In this document: positions 48,476 to 57,859 of the stretch, piece after piece
Layout: the number at the start of each line of letters is the position of its first letter
Numbering within the stretch: the stretch's first letter is position 1
Source: Gynuella sp.
Lineage (GTDB): Bacteria; Pseudomonadota; Gammaproteobacteria; Pseudomonadales; Natronospirillaceae
Assembly: GCA_028282465.1 (NCBI GenBank)
Contig: JANQHX010000013.1
Location: 27,642-91,641 of the forward strand
DNA length: 64,000 nt
Direction: 5' to 3'
The notes under the pieces: generated by a model
Databases searched by the model: none
What the model was told of the DNA's origin: nothing
The model's input: only the letters and a program-made list of their open reading frames with translations
Position numbers and translations under genes: made by a program

Positions 48476-50197
48476 TTAAAACCCTCTACTTAAATTAAAT
48501 AAAATACTAAAGTTTGTGTCATCGCTGGGTTCTTTGCCAATTGGCACTCCAAGGTCAACTCTCATCTGATATTGTTCAGCAAACTTAAAACTTCCATAGG
48601 TTCCAACAGACATTGCGCTCAAGTTTTCCGTATCATTTTTGTTTGCACCGTTTAACCGACCGTCGGCTACATCAAAAAATGCCGCCAATTTCAGATCAGT
48701 GATCGGTAGAGACAGCTTGCTCGCGTATGAATAACCAATATATTCGAGTCCAAAATAAATTCCGCTATCGCCTACCTGATCTCCCACTGGGTAACCACGA
48801 ACGCTTTGCTGGCCGCCGATGGAGTATTGTTCCAACGAAACCAACATATCCTGAGTAAACTGACCATTCAGTCTTATTGATAAAAATTGGTCATTAAAAC
48901 TTTGTAACCTCTGAGCTTGAAATGAAAGCTTTGTGAAGTCACCCCCGGCATATTCGTCATCAGCAATATTTCTACGACCCGAGTTTTCATACTCATCGTC
49001 CATTGAGCCCATAAAACCTGGAATTCCAAAATGAAGGCTTGTGGAAAAAACATTACGACCGCCATCTAAAAATCTATCTGCACTAGAATAATCAACACCA
49101 AATTCCAAAACTGTTAAATTGGCATCAGATTGATTAGTTCCATTTGTTGTGGTTTCTGATTCCTTAAAAGCAAGAGACGCTTTTCCAGTTAACCGGTTTT
49201 GGTTCTCTCTCTTAATATCTTTCAATATTTCAGACTGAAAAGTACTCGAGCTTCCTTCAAATCCCAGTGCCTTAAGATCATCGTCCTCAGTTACTTTGAA
49301 CGAACTGGATTTATATAAAAAATGGAAGTCTGTGTCATAAAGCCAATTTTGATTAAATAGACTTCGATACACATCGAGTGGAACCTGATAATGAACCTCG
49401 CCATTCACCGCACTGGTAGGAAAATATGACGCACTGAAATGCCCCCAAAGTCGATCTGCTTGCCTTAACGGGTTATTAATTGAACCACCAGCGAATACTC
49501 GATTCTGGCCAGTGGATTCTTTGCCATAATTGTCGATCCCGGCATAAAGATCTAAAGGGTCCTCATCTCTAACATCGAGAATTAATTTTGTGCTACCAAA
49601 TTCATTACCAGGAGCGAGCGAGTTAGCTACAGATACACCTGGGATATCGGAAAACCTCATAATGGCGGTTTGTAAGCGAAAACTATTAATCGGCTCACCA
49701 ACTAGGTCATTAAAGGGAGTTTTAAGGGTATCTTCAGAATAGAAGTCATTGTTTTTAATCTCTACTTCTGACAACACGCCAGAAATAAAGTGAATAGCTA
49801 CCGAGCCACTGATTATTCTTTGTTCTGGAATATAGGCTTTCGCTAAAACCCATCCATTATTTCGGTAGTAGTTGGTAATATCCTGTGTCAAATCTTGGAA
49901 GTCTGAGACCCGATATAAGCCACGGCGATCATCAATGTCTTTCTTTATTAGACTCTTAATATCACTCAGTTCAATTCCAAACTCTGGGTCTTCAATGAAA
50001 TTGACCAGTTCGAAAGCATTTACTTTAACCCTAGGAGCACCTTGATTATCAACCTTGCTCGCACCATCAATAAACTGACCATTGTTGTCATAGGTAGTAG
50101 AGGAGTCATCGGAAAAAAAGCGATTATTGTCTTGAGCTAATACGCCAAAAGAAATACTCAGTATCAATACTGCGTGAATATTTCGAAGAAACTGCAT
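48476..50197 (-). CDS. TpsB outer-membrane transporter (FhaC/ShlB type)
   Basis: The ATG at 50197 gives 573 residues with a signal peptide (ILSISFGVLAQD). POTRA-like domains follow (YYRNNGWVLAKAYIPEQRI, VAIHFISGVLSEVEI), then a 16-strand-type barrel with the conserved loop motif SIGGQQSVRGYPVG. It ends in an aromatic residue (LFNLSRGF), as outer-membrane barrels do. It exports the adjacent TpsA. It is divergent from clpV across a 245-base gap. Confidence 0.92.
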   Translation of the reverse strand: MQFLRNIHAVLILSISFGVLAQDNNRFFSDDSSTTYDNNGQFIDGASKVDNQGAPRVKVNAFELVNFIEDPEFGIELSDIKSLIKKDIDDRRGLYRVSDFQDLTQDITNYYRNNGWVLAKAYIPEQRIISGSVAIHFISGVLSEVEIKNNDFYSEDTLKTPFNDLVGEPINSFRLQTAIMRFSDIPGVSVANSLAPGNEFGSTKLILDVRDEDPLDLYAGIDNYGKESTGQNRVFAGGSINNPLRQADRLWGHFSASYFPTSAVNGEVHYQVPLDVYRSLFNQNWLYDTDFHFLYKSSSFKVTEDDDLKALGFEGSSSTFQSEILKDIKRENQNRLTGKASLAFKESETTTNGTNQSDANLTVLEFGVDYSSADRFLDGGRNVFSTSLHFGIPGFMGSMDDEYENSGRRNIADDEYAGGDFTKLSFQAQRLQSFNDQFLSIRLNGQFTQDMLVSLEQYSIGGQQSVRGYPVGDQVGDSGIYFGLEYIGYSYASKLSLPITDLKLAAFFDVADGRLNGANKNDTENLSAMSVGTYGSFKFAEQYQMRVDLGVPIGKEPSDDTNFSILFNLSRGF

Positions 50198-50442
50198 CAA
50201 ATGTCTTCCTTTCCTAACTGAGAAAAATCCCTATTTACAACCAAATTCTGTTTTTTTTGTGACACCTTTCAACAAAGCACCTTTATCTTTATTTTAGTAG
50301 CATTGTTTACACAAAAACGATCGAAGAGTATAAAACGGCTGGGTTAAATGCAAAAGTAAAACAGTTAGAGAGAGTTGTAACAACTGGTTTGCAATAGATG
50401 TCACCACTCTAATTCTTCAGAGCAGCTATTTTTAGGCAAGTT

Positions 50443-53046
50443 ATGATTGAAATTGATATTAAAGGATTAATTGAAAAACTTAATCCTATTACTAAAGCAT
50501 CACTGGAAGGTGCTGCAGCACTCGCAATGAGCAATGGTCAGTACAATATTGAGGTGGAACACTGGCTGTTGAAAATCATTGAGCACCCTCATACCGATTT
50601 GTTATCAATTTTAGAAAAGTATGAAATACAAAAAGAAGCTTTTATAAAGCAATTGCAGTATTCCACCTCGGAATTTAAAACTGGAAATACTCGACCACCG
50701 GCATTCTCAGAGACGATTCAAAAATTATTGACTCAAAGCTGGCTGCTAAGCTCATCTGAGTTTGAACACAACTCAATCAGTTCAGGTCACCTGATAACTG
50801 CCCTTGTTTTAGACTCAACCCTCTCTGCCCAAGTTAGGTATACCGTACCTGAGCTTCAAAAGATTAAACCTGAATCTATTAAAACAGAAGCTGCCGCTAT
50901 AATAGGCAACACCACGGAGTCTGCCTTAGCTGGGCGTAAACCCAGCCAGACAGCAAACTTACAAACTGCCGTGGGTTCTGCTCTTGAAAAGTTCACAACA
51001 GATCTAACCGCAAAAGCTCGTGACGGCGGAATTGATGATGTCATCGGTCGTGACCAAGAAATTCATCAATTGATGGACATTCTTCTCAGAAGGCGCCAAA
51101 ACAACCCAATCCTGACAGGCGAAGCCGGTGTTGGGAAAACCGCAGTGGTAGAGGGCTTTGCCAAAAAGGTCACAGATGGTCAGGTACCGGATTCACTCAA
51201 AAACATTCGTTTACTCTCGCTTGATTTAGGGCTTTTAGAAGCAGGGGCCAGCGTTAAGGGCGAATTTGAAAACCGCCTTAAGAACGTTATCAAAGAGATC
51301 AAAGAATCGCCTGATTCCATCGTCCTGTTTATAGATGAAGCCCATAGTTTGGTGGGTGCTGGCGGACGAGAAGGTCAAGGTGATGCTGCTAACCTCATGA
51401 AGCCAGCACTAGCAAGAGGCGAACTGCGCACTATTGCTGCAACCACCTGGGCTGAATACAAGAAGTACTTTGAAAAGGATCCAGCACTAACTCGCCGGTT
51501 TCAGGTAGTTAAAGTTGAGGAGCCCTCTATTGATACAGCCATAGATATGATGAGAGCCATCGCAGAGCCTTTATCAACTCATCATAAGGTTCGTGTCATG
51601 GATGAAGCGATTGAAGCCGCAGTTAAATTATCCAGTAGATACATACCTGCCCGGCAACTGCCCGACAAGGCAGTCAGCTTGTTAGATACGGCCTGTGCGA
51701 AGGTCTCTCTTAGCCAGAGTTCGGTACCGGGTTCCATTGATGTTCTTCGCAATAGAATCGCTGTTTTGGAACGAAACCAGGTACTACTCGAAGATGAGGA
51801 TCGTGCTATTGGTGGTGTTAAGGAAAGAATCTCCGAAATTAGCGCGTCAATAGAAAAGCAACAAAACGAATTAGAGGTTCAAGAAAAACAATGGGAAGGG
51901 GAAAAAGATCTTTGTGAACAACTAAAAGTGCTCGCAGACAAATTCAGCGATAACCCCGAGGATCAGCAATTATTTGATCAAATGACCGGCATACGTGAGG
52001 AACTTGCAAAAGTTCAGGGAAGCAACCCACTGATTTACCCCGAGGTCACCTACAACACCGTAGCTGATGTTGTGTCCAGCTGGACAGGCATTCCTGTCGG
52101 TAAAATGGTCAGCAATGAAATTAACAACGTACTGGGCTTATCAGAACTTCTCCAGGAACGAGTGAAAGGTCAGAACCACTCTCTTAATGCGATAGCCGAG
52201 TCAATTAATATAGCTCGTGCTGGCCTTACAGATCCAAGAAAGCCACTGGGTGTCTTTTTACTAATAGGGCCATCAGGCACAGGTAAAACTGAAACAGCGC
52301 TTTCCCTCGCCGAAGCCATGTATGGTGGCGAACAAAACTTAATCACAATCAATATGAGCGAGTTTAAAGAAGAGCATAAAGTTTCAATGCTTCTTGGTGC
52401 ACCTGCTGGTTACGTTGGTTATGGTGAAGGTGGTGTTTTAACTGAAGCAGTTAGAAGAAAGCCATATTCCGTTGTGTTATTGGATGAAATGGAAAAAGCG
52501 CATTCTGGCATTCAAGATATTTTTTATAACCTTTTTGACAAAGGTACGATTAAAGACGGTGAAGGCAGAGACATTGACTTCAAAAACACCATCATCATCA
52601 TGACATCTAATGCCTGTTCAGGCGCAATAGCAAAAATCTGCGAAAGCAATTCTAATGTGTTGCCTGAAGAAATTACTGAGCAGGTTCGTCCGGAATTATT
52701 AGAGCATTTCCGCCCAGCATTTCTTGGGCGCACAAAAGTTATTCCTTATTACTCTTTAGATAAAGATGTATTAAACAAAATTGTTGATATCAACATTAAC
52801 AGAATAAGACAAAGAGTTGCTAATCAATACAAAGCAAATCTCGCGTGTACCGATGGCCTTCGTGACCATATTGTTAGCTGTTGCAATGACCCCGACACCG
52901 GCGCCAGAAATGTTGAAAATATTGTCGAGCGTTCTATCTTACCCGTGCTGGCAAAACAGTGCTTGAATTGCTTAGCGGATGAAAAAGAAATTAATCAAAT
53001 ATCACTTGGCCTAGAGTCTGGCAAAATAAATATCGAGATTGATTAA
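50443..53046 (+). CDS. clpV: T6SS sheath-recycling ATPase ClpV (TssH)
   Basis: 867 residues of ClpB/ClpV type. It has an N-domain (TKASLEGAAALAMSNGQYNI), an AAA1 with Walker A GEAGVGKT (near residue 227) and Walker B VLFIDEAH, a middle coiled-coil, and an AAA2 with Walker A GPSGTGKT (near residue 609) and Walker B VVLLDEMEKAH. It disassembles contracted TssB/TssC sheath. Since this locus has both separate and fused TssB, which N-terminal TssC helix it recognises is worth asking. Confidence 0.96.
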   Translation: MIEIDIKGLIEKLNPITKASLEGAAALAMSNGQYNIEVEHWLLKIIEHPHTDLLSILEKYEIQKEAFIKQLQYSTSEFKTGNTRPPAFSETIQKLLTQSWLLSSSEFEHNSISSGHLITALVLDSTLSAQVRYTVPELQKIKPESIKTEAAAIIGNTTESALAGRKPSQTANLQTAVGSALEKFTTDLTAKARDGGIDDVIGRDQEIHQLMDILLRRRQNNPILTGEAGVGKTAVVEGFAKKVTDGQVPDSLKNIRLLSLDLGLLEAGASVKGEFENRLKNVIKEIKESPDSIVLFIDEAHSLVGAGGREGQGDAANLMKPALARGELRTIAATTWAEYKKYFEKDPALTRRFQVVKVEEPSIDTAIDMMRAIAEPLSTHHKVRVMDEAIEAAVKLSSRYIPARQLPDKAVSLLDTACAKVSLSQSSVPGSIDVLRNRIAVLERNQVLLEDEDRAIGGVKERISEISASIEKQQNELEVQEKQWEGEKDLCEQLKVLADKFSDNPEDQQLFDQMTGIREELAKVQGSNPLIYPEVTYNTVADVVSSWTGIPVGKMVSNEINNVLGLSELLQERVKGQNHSLNAIAESINIARAGLTDPRKPLGVFLLIGPSGTGKTETALSLAEAMYGGEQNLITINMSEFKEEHKVSMLLGAPAGYVGYGEGGVLTEAVRRKPYSVVLLDEMEKAHSGIQDIFYNLFDKGTIKDGEGRDIDFKNTIIIMTSNACSGAIAKICESNSNVLPEEITEQVRPELLEHFRPAFLGRTKVIPYYSLDKDVLNKIVDININRIRQRVANQYKANLACTDGLRDHIVSCCNDPDTGARNVENIVERSILPVLAKQCLNCLADEKEINQISLGLESGKINIEID

Positions 53047-53051
53047 TAATT

Positions 53052-53088
53052 CTAGCCTCGCTTAAGAGCAATAAAAAAGCGGGGCTAG
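53052..53088. terminator. Stem-loop between convergent clpV and Nmad3-like gene
   Basis: A 12-bp stem with one G-T wobble (53052-53063 with 53077-53088) has a T/A-rich loop. It lies just after the clpV stop and overlaps the stop of the convergent gene. No good T-run follows on either side, so it may be a weak or processing-type terminator. Confidence 0.5.
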
Positions 53089-53921
53089 TCAAATAACCAA
53101 TCCACTACTTCTTTCCCTTTTGAGTTTTGTAAAACGAATTCCTGACCTCTAGCCACGGCATTTAAAAAACAATGGCTTGAAGATTTAGACCATCGTTCCA
53201 AATTTGAATGATAAGTAAGTGGCTCAGTACTATTTGAAGGATGAAACCACAGAGGCAATTGCCAATCACAAAGTTTACCGCCGTCTGGTCTTGTTAAAAC
53301 TAGCTTGTCTTTGACATGGTTAAACACACCTGCGCCCGATACCAAGCCATTTAAACCGGGAAGTTGTAACCTTTCTTTGGCAATATATAAAGTGTTTAAT
53401 CTATCTTCTTGCAACCCAACATGAGGATGATAACTAAGCCAGCTCAAGTCATGTTGGGTTAGATCGTCAACTTTTAAAATTCGATCGATCTGCAACCATC
53501 CCCAGATAATATGTTGAGGTTTGGCATTTTTACGAAAGAGCCAAATACCATCGACATTAACCACCTCTTTGAATAGTCCAAAAAATACAAACAAATCACC
53601 CTCCGTCACCTGCTGTTTTGCTAGATGGCCTTGAGCCGCCCCGCTTTGACCCAGACAAGGGATCCACGATGCCTTCCGCGACAAATTTGATACACATAGA
53701 TCTGGGTCCAAATGTGCACCCTGACCAGGTGTAATCTTGCCTTTGGTAAGATCATTGACTAGCTGACCAAAGTTAGTCCCTCTGTGATCAATATCCTCAT
53801 ATCTAATTCCAGACCTTTCATCTGGAATAGGCATGGCAATCATGGATTTGTCAGGGAAAACAGGGCTCGGACAGCCTCCGGATGAACTATCAAATCCTTT
53901 TCTACTTAGAATTAATTTCAT
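53085..53921 (-). CDS. Nmad3-like putative nucleotide-modification protein
   Basis: 278 residues. The N-terminus MKLILSRKGFDSSSGG-PSP and PIPDERSGIRYEDI match my memory of the Nmad3 family (putative nucleotide modification associated domain 3), predicted to act in nucleic-acid modification. There are no signal peptide or membrane segments. The gene stands alone, convergent to clpV and divergent from the ptx operon. No methyltransferase or base-modification partner is nearby, so its role here is unclear. Confidence 0.72.
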   Translation of the reverse strand: MKLILSRKGFDSSSGGCPSPVFPDKSMIAMPIPDERSGIRYEDIDHRGTNFGQLVNDLTKGKITPGQGAHLDPDLCVSNLSRKASWIPCLGQSGAAQGHLAKQQVTEGDLFVFFGLFKEVVNVDGIWLFRKNAKPQHIIWGWLQIDRILKVDDLTQHDLSWLSYHPHVGLQEDRLNTLYIAKERLQLPGLNGLVSGAGVFNHVKDKLVLTRPDGGKLCDWQLPLWFHPSNSTEPLTYHSNLERWSKSSSHCFLNAVARGQEFVLQNSKGKEVVDWLFD

Positions 53922-54126
53922 TCAATATAACTGCTTAATCAGATATTTATGGGTGTCTATTGGGTTTCGATTTCAAAAAATAATTTTGCAATAAAACTAC
54001 CACCGATTCTCAATACTCTATTCATACTTACTCAATCTAAAAATCAAAAAAATTTCATAGAGTGTTTAACAAATGGAAGCATACAGCCATTAACGTCTAT
54101 TGGATAAACTAATTTACTAAAGCACC

Positions 54127-54927
54127 ATGATTTCGCTAACCGACTACTCTATCCAATATGATAATGGCTTCACTGCTATTCACCCTCTTTCTATCGAATT
54201 CAATTCTGGAGAATTTACAGTCCTACTGGGGGCCTCAGGAGCAGGTAAATCGAGTTTACTGAGAAGTATTAATTGCTTGGTAAAGGCTTCTTCGGGATGT
54301 GTAAGTATACGCGGGCTCGGCAACCCTTTCCTGTCTTCAAAAAACATGCGACGCCATCGAAGAAACACCGCCATGGTTTTTCAACAGCACCAGTTATTTG
54401 GCCGATTAACAGTACTGCAAAATGTTTTGATTGGTCGAATTGGCTACTACTCATCATTTGCTAGCTTATTTCCGTTTTCAAAAAACGATAAATTTTATGC
54501 GTTGGAGTGCTTAGAAAGAGTTGGTATTTATGACAAGGCTCTAGAAAGAGCAGACAACCTAAGTGGTGGACAACAGCAACGTGTAGGAATTGCACGAGCA
54601 TTAATGCAAAAACCCAATATCATGCTTGCTGACGAACCTGTAGCTAGCCTTGATCCGGAAACCTCCAGAAAAGTGTTATCGCTAATTCACAAGATTTGCA
54701 AAGAAGATGGCATTACAGCTCTTGTGAGTCTTCATCAAGTTGAATTCGCGCAAGCGTTTGCCGATCGAATTGTCGCACTGTCCAGTGGCAGAATTATCTT
54801 TGATGGCCAAAGCCAAGAACTCTCTAGCAACATAACGGAAGAGATTTATAAGAAAAATGAATCGCCTTTCGAAAACCCCGATTTCAAGTTAGAACAATCA
54901 GAAAAGCCGGACACAATAACTAACTAA
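54127..54927 (+). CDS. ptxA: Phosphite/phosphonate ABC transporter ATPase
   Basis: 266 residues of PhnC/PtxA type. Walker A is GASGAGKSS, the signature LSGGQQQRVGIARAL, and Walker B IMLADEPVASLDP. It is the first gene of a four-gene rightward operon ending in a phosphite dehydrogenase, which argues for phosphite as the main substrate. The ribosome site before the ATG at 54127 is weak. No clear Pho box was found upstream. Confidence 0.9.
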   Translation: MISLTDYSIQYDNGFTAIHPLSIEFNSGEFTVLLGASGAGKSSLLRSINCLVKASSGCVSIRGLGNPFLSSKNMRRHRRNTAMVFQQHQLFGRLTVLQNVLIGRIGYYSSFASLFPFSKNDKFYALECLERVGIYDKALERADNLSGGQQQRVGIARALMQKPNIMLADEPVASLDPETSRKVLSLIHKICKEDGITALVSLHQVEFAQAFADRIVALSSGRIIFDGQSQELSSNITEEIYKKNESPFENPDFKLEQSEKPDTITN

Positions 54928-54953
54928 AAATATCTAATCAGGAGATCAATAAT

Positions 54954-55802
54954 ATGAAAGATTTATTCGTTAAATCCATAGTCACTTTTCTCAGCATGCT
55001 GTGCTTAAATGCAGCATTTGCAGGGTCAGATACAAACCCAGACACACTTAAAGTGGCGCTACTTCCAGACGAAGACGCCTCCACAGTGATTGAAAATAAC
55101 AGAGAATTTAAAGCTTATCTTGAAAAAACTCTTGGCAAAAAGATAAAGCTGATCGTAACTACTGACTATTCGTCTATGATCGAAGCCATGCGCAACAAAC
55201 GAATTGACTTAGCCTACTTCGGCCCGCTGTCCTATGTACTTGCCAAATCTAAAAGTGATATTGAAGCGTTTGCAGCAAAAACTAAAAATAATAGCGCAAC
55301 CTATAAGTCTGTAGTTATAGGTAACGTAGACGCTGGCATCAGATCTTTGTCGGATATTCAGGGTAAAGATATGGCTTATGGAGACCAAGCCTCCACATCT
55401 TCGCATTTGATTCCAAAGTCAATTTTAGTCAATAAAGGGTTGGTTGCAGGTGATAATTACAATGAACACTTTTTAGGTGCACATGATGCAGTCGCCGTGG
55501 CTGTTCAGAATGGTAAAGCAGTGGCTGGCGGTTTGTCTAAACCGATCTTTGAATCACTGGTTGAGCGCGGCATTATTGATCCCGCTAAAGTACGAGTATT
55601 AGTCGAGTCACAACCGTTCCCACAATACCCTTGGGCAATGCGCTCTGATCTAGACAGCGCCTTGAAATCAGATATCAAAGAAGCTTTCTACGCCCTGGAT
55701 GACAAAGAAATTCTTAAGTATTTCAAAGCTGACGGCTTAGCCCCGATTTCAGATGAAAACTATAACGTTGTTCGTGATCTTAAAGCGTCTCTTAACATCT
55801 AA
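54954..55802 (+). CDS. ptxB: Phosphite/phosphonate periplasmic binding protein
   Basis: 282 residues with a signal peptide (ending NAAFAGSDT). PhnD/PtxB-family motifs are present: RIDLAYFGPLSYVLA and YGDQASTSSHLIP. It binds the P oxyanion in the periplasm and feeds the PtxA/PtxC transporter. An AGGAG site lies upstream. The gap from ptxA is 26 bases. Confidence 0.92.
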   Translation: MKDLFVKSIVTFLSMLCLNAAFAGSDTNPDTLKVALLPDEDASTVIENNREFKAYLEKTLGKKIKLIVTTDYSSMIEAMRNKRIDLAYFGPLSYVLAKSKSDIEAFAAKTKNNSATYKSVVIGNVDAGIRSLSDIQGKDMAYGDQASTSSHLIPKSILVNKGLVAGDNYNEHFLGAHDAVAVAVQNGKAVAGGLSKPIFESLVERGIIDPAKVRVLVESQPFPQYPWAMRSDLDSALKSDIKEAFYALDDKEILKYFKADGLAPISDENYNVVRDLKASLNI

Positions 55803-55805
55803 GTT

Positions 55806-56612
55806 ATGTCTATGAACGATAGATCTTATGAATCCACCCTGGCGCTTTATCAAAAGCGCCTATGGTGGTTAATTGGCCAATCCGCTGTCGTCTTCATAAT
55901 TATTGCTGTTTGCGGTTTTTATACCGGTCTTTTTGATACTGAAAGGCTGTTTGAAGGCATACCGAGTATTTTGCAAATTTTAGGTGAAGGTATTCCTCCA
56001 AATTTTTCCGACTTAAAAGACTGGTTTAAACCATTAATTGATACCCTTGCCATGAGTATCGCCGGTACGGCGTTAGCGGTATTTTTTTCAATTCCACTGG
56101 GTATTCTGGGTGCAAGAAATAGCTCGCCCAACCTTTTGGTTTATCAAATTGCTCGCTTGATTCTCAATACGTTACGAGCCATTCCTGAATTAATTATGGG
56201 TATTCTTTTTGTTGCTGCTGTTGGATTTGGTGCACTCCCTGGTGTGTTGGCACTTGGTCTTCACTCTATTGGGATGGTTGGTAAATTTATTTCTGAATCG
56301 ATAGAGCATGTCGACAATGGGCCAATTGAAGCAGTGGAAGCCGCTGGTGCCACCAAGTTTCAGATAATAACCCACGGAATATTGCCGCAAGTACTACCTC
56401 AAATTGCAGACGTCACCATTTACCGGTGGGAATTCAATTTCAGAGCGTCAACAGTAATGGGCATGGTGGGTGCTGGCGGTATCGGGCTAGAACTCATGAG
56501 TGCTTTAAGACTCATGCGATATGACGAAGTTACAGCTATTTTACTGGTCATTCTTGTAATGGTTACCTTGGTAGATGGCATTGGTATTTTATTGAGAAAA
56601 CGATTTAAGTAG
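55806..56612 (+). CDS. ptxC: Phosphite/phosphonate ABC permease
   Basis: 268 residues of PhnE/PtxC type with about six membrane segments. The EAA-like cytoplasmic loop is present (GPIEAVEAAGATKFQIITHGILPQ), as is LRAIPELIMGILFVAAVGFG. It starts 3 bases after ptxB and touches the following dehydrogenase gene. Confidence 0.92.
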   Translation: MSMNDRSYESTLALYQKRLWWLIGQSAVVFIIIAVCGFYTGLFDTERLFEGIPSILQILGEGIPPNFSDLKDWFKPLIDTLAMSIAGTALAVFFSIPLGILGARNSSPNLLVYQIARLILNTLRAIPELIMGILFVAAVGFGALPGVLALGLHSIGMVGKFISESIEHVDNGPIEAVEAAGATKFQIITHGILPQVLPQIADVTIYRWEFNFRASTVMGMVGAGGIGLELMSALRLMRYDEVTAILLVILVMVTLVDGIGILLRKRFK

Positions 56613-56623
56613 TGAATCTTATT

Positions 56624-57613
56624 ATGAAAAAAGTCGTAGTAACCCACTGGGTTCACAACGAAATAATTGACTATCTAAACACCTTCTGTGAGCCCATTTT
56701 AAATCAGACTAAAAACACACTTACCAATACTGAAATACAAAACCGCTGCCGAAACGCTAATGCCATGATGGCATTTATGCCAGACTGTGTTGATGCTAAT
56801 TTTCTAGATTCATGCCCCAACCTTGAAATCATTGCTGGCGCACTGAAAGGCTTTGATAATTTTGATGTTGAGGCCTGTACTGAGCGAGGGATCTGGTTTA
56901 CTAAAGTGCCAGACCTTTTGACTGATCCCACCGCTGAACTGACAATTGGCTTGATGATTGATTTAGCCAGGCACACTCGACAGGCTGACGCCTATGTGCG
57001 CGACCAAAAGTTTAGCGGCTGGAAACCTGTGTTTTATGGAAAAAGCTTAAATAATGCAAGCGTTGGAATCATTGGCTTTGGTGCAGTCGGTCAGTCTATT
57101 GCAAAGAAACTTAAGGGGTTCAATTGCAACGTTAATTATTTCGATAAATTACGGCCCCCTATTGCTGAAACAGCTACAGGAGTTTCTTATCAGGAATTGG
57201 ATCAACTCCTCAAAGTCAATGACTTTATCGTGAGCGTATTACCACTCAATTCAGACACACACCACTTATTAAATTTTGAAAAACTTAACCTTTGCAAACC
57301 AGGTGCACTGTTGATTAATACCGGTAGAGGTTCAGTTGTTGACGAAGAAGCGGTACTAAATCTATTAAACAATAAGAAACTAGGTGGTTACGCTGCAGAT
57401 GTATTTGAATTTGAAGATTGGGCACTGACAGAACGCCCAAAAAAAATTAATAGTGATCTCCTTAACCCAGAATTGAACACAGTTTATACACCCCATTTGG
57501 GTTCCGCAGTGGATACAACCCGATTAAATATTGCAATGGCGGCTGCGAAAAATATTGAGCAAGTCTTCAAAGGCGGTACCCCCGAAGACTCAGTTAATTC
57601 TGTGGCAAGTTAG
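56624..57613 (+). CDS. ptxD: NAD-dependent phosphite dehydrogenase PtxD
   Basis: Start ATG at 56624 (329 residues); a GTG at 56612 overlapping the ptxC stop is possible. Compared from memory with Pseudomonas stutzeri PtxD, the match is close throughout: NAMMAFMPD, ALKGFDNFDVEACT, GW-P-FYG, RGSVVDE, GGYAADVFE-EDWA, TPH-GSA. The equivalents of Met53, Lys76, Trp134, Tyr139, Arg237, Glu266, His292 and Ser295 are visible. The nucleotide-binding motif is GFGAVG. The acidic residue after beta-2 (NYFDKL) favours NAD, but Lys follows it. PtxD oxidises phosphite to phosphate, allowing it as sole P source. Confidence 0.93.
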   Translation: MKKVVVTHWVHNEIIDYLNTFCEPILNQTKNTLTNTEIQNRCRNANAMMAFMPDCVDANFLDSCPNLEIIAGALKGFDNFDVEACTERGIWFTKVPDLLTDPTAELTIGLMIDLARHTRQADAYVRDQKFSGWKPVFYGKSLNNASVGIIGFGAVGQSIAKKLKGFNCNVNYFDKLRPPIAETATGVSYQELDQLLKVNDFIVSVLPLNSDTHHLLNFEKLNLCKPGALLINTGRGSVVDEEAVLNLLNNKKLGGYAADVFEFEDWALTERPKKINSDLLNPELNTVYTPHLGSAVDTTRLNIAMAAAKNIEQVFKGGTPEDSVNSVAS

Positions 57614-57636
57614 ACCTCTTGTGACGCCTAACTTAC

Positions 57637-57682
57637 CTAGGGCCTGTTAACTTTTTATTCGCTTAGTGTTAACAGGCCCTAG
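57637..57682. terminator. Perfect 15-bp inverted repeat between ptxD and the Cys-rich small ORF
   Basis: Arms at 57637-57651 and 57668-57682 are perfectly complementary (CTAGGGCCTGTTAAC type) around a 16-base loop. It can end both the rightward ptx operon and the leftward photolyase transcript, and it overlaps the stop of the 49-residue ORF. There is no T-run after either arm, so a repeat element is also possible. Confidence 0.55.
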
Positions 57683-57828
57683 CCGAGCACTTTCATTCTC
57701 CAAGGTCTTCCATTGCAAATTTTTCTATTTTTGCAATCTGGCATACAGCCCCGACATGGCATTGGCTCTGGCTTTTCTTTCGTCATTAAAGTGACGAGGT
57801 TTGACTTGTCTAACTTGGGTTCTTTCAT
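57679..57828 (-). CDS. Small Cys-rich protein downstream of Cry-DASH
   Basis: A 49-residue ORF, translated by hand from ATG 57828 to TAG 57679. Its core PMPCRGCMPDCKNRKIC has C-X2-C-X3-C-X5-C spacing, followed by NGRPWRM, suggesting metal or Fe-S binding. AAGGAAG lies about 12 bases before the ATG. It starts 31 bases after the Cry-DASH stop on the same strand, so it is probably co-transcribed. I recall no family name with certainty. Confidence 0.65.
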   Translation of the reverse strand: MKEPKLDKSNLVTLMTKEKPEPMPCRGCMPDCKNRKICNGRPWRMKVLG

Positions 57829-57859
57829 ACTTTTTCTTACTTCCTTCTAAAATCGGTTG

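Noticed and set aside
53922..54126. Pho box upstream of the ptx operon
   Set aside because: No pair of 11-base-spaced CTGTCAT-like repeats could be found by eye.
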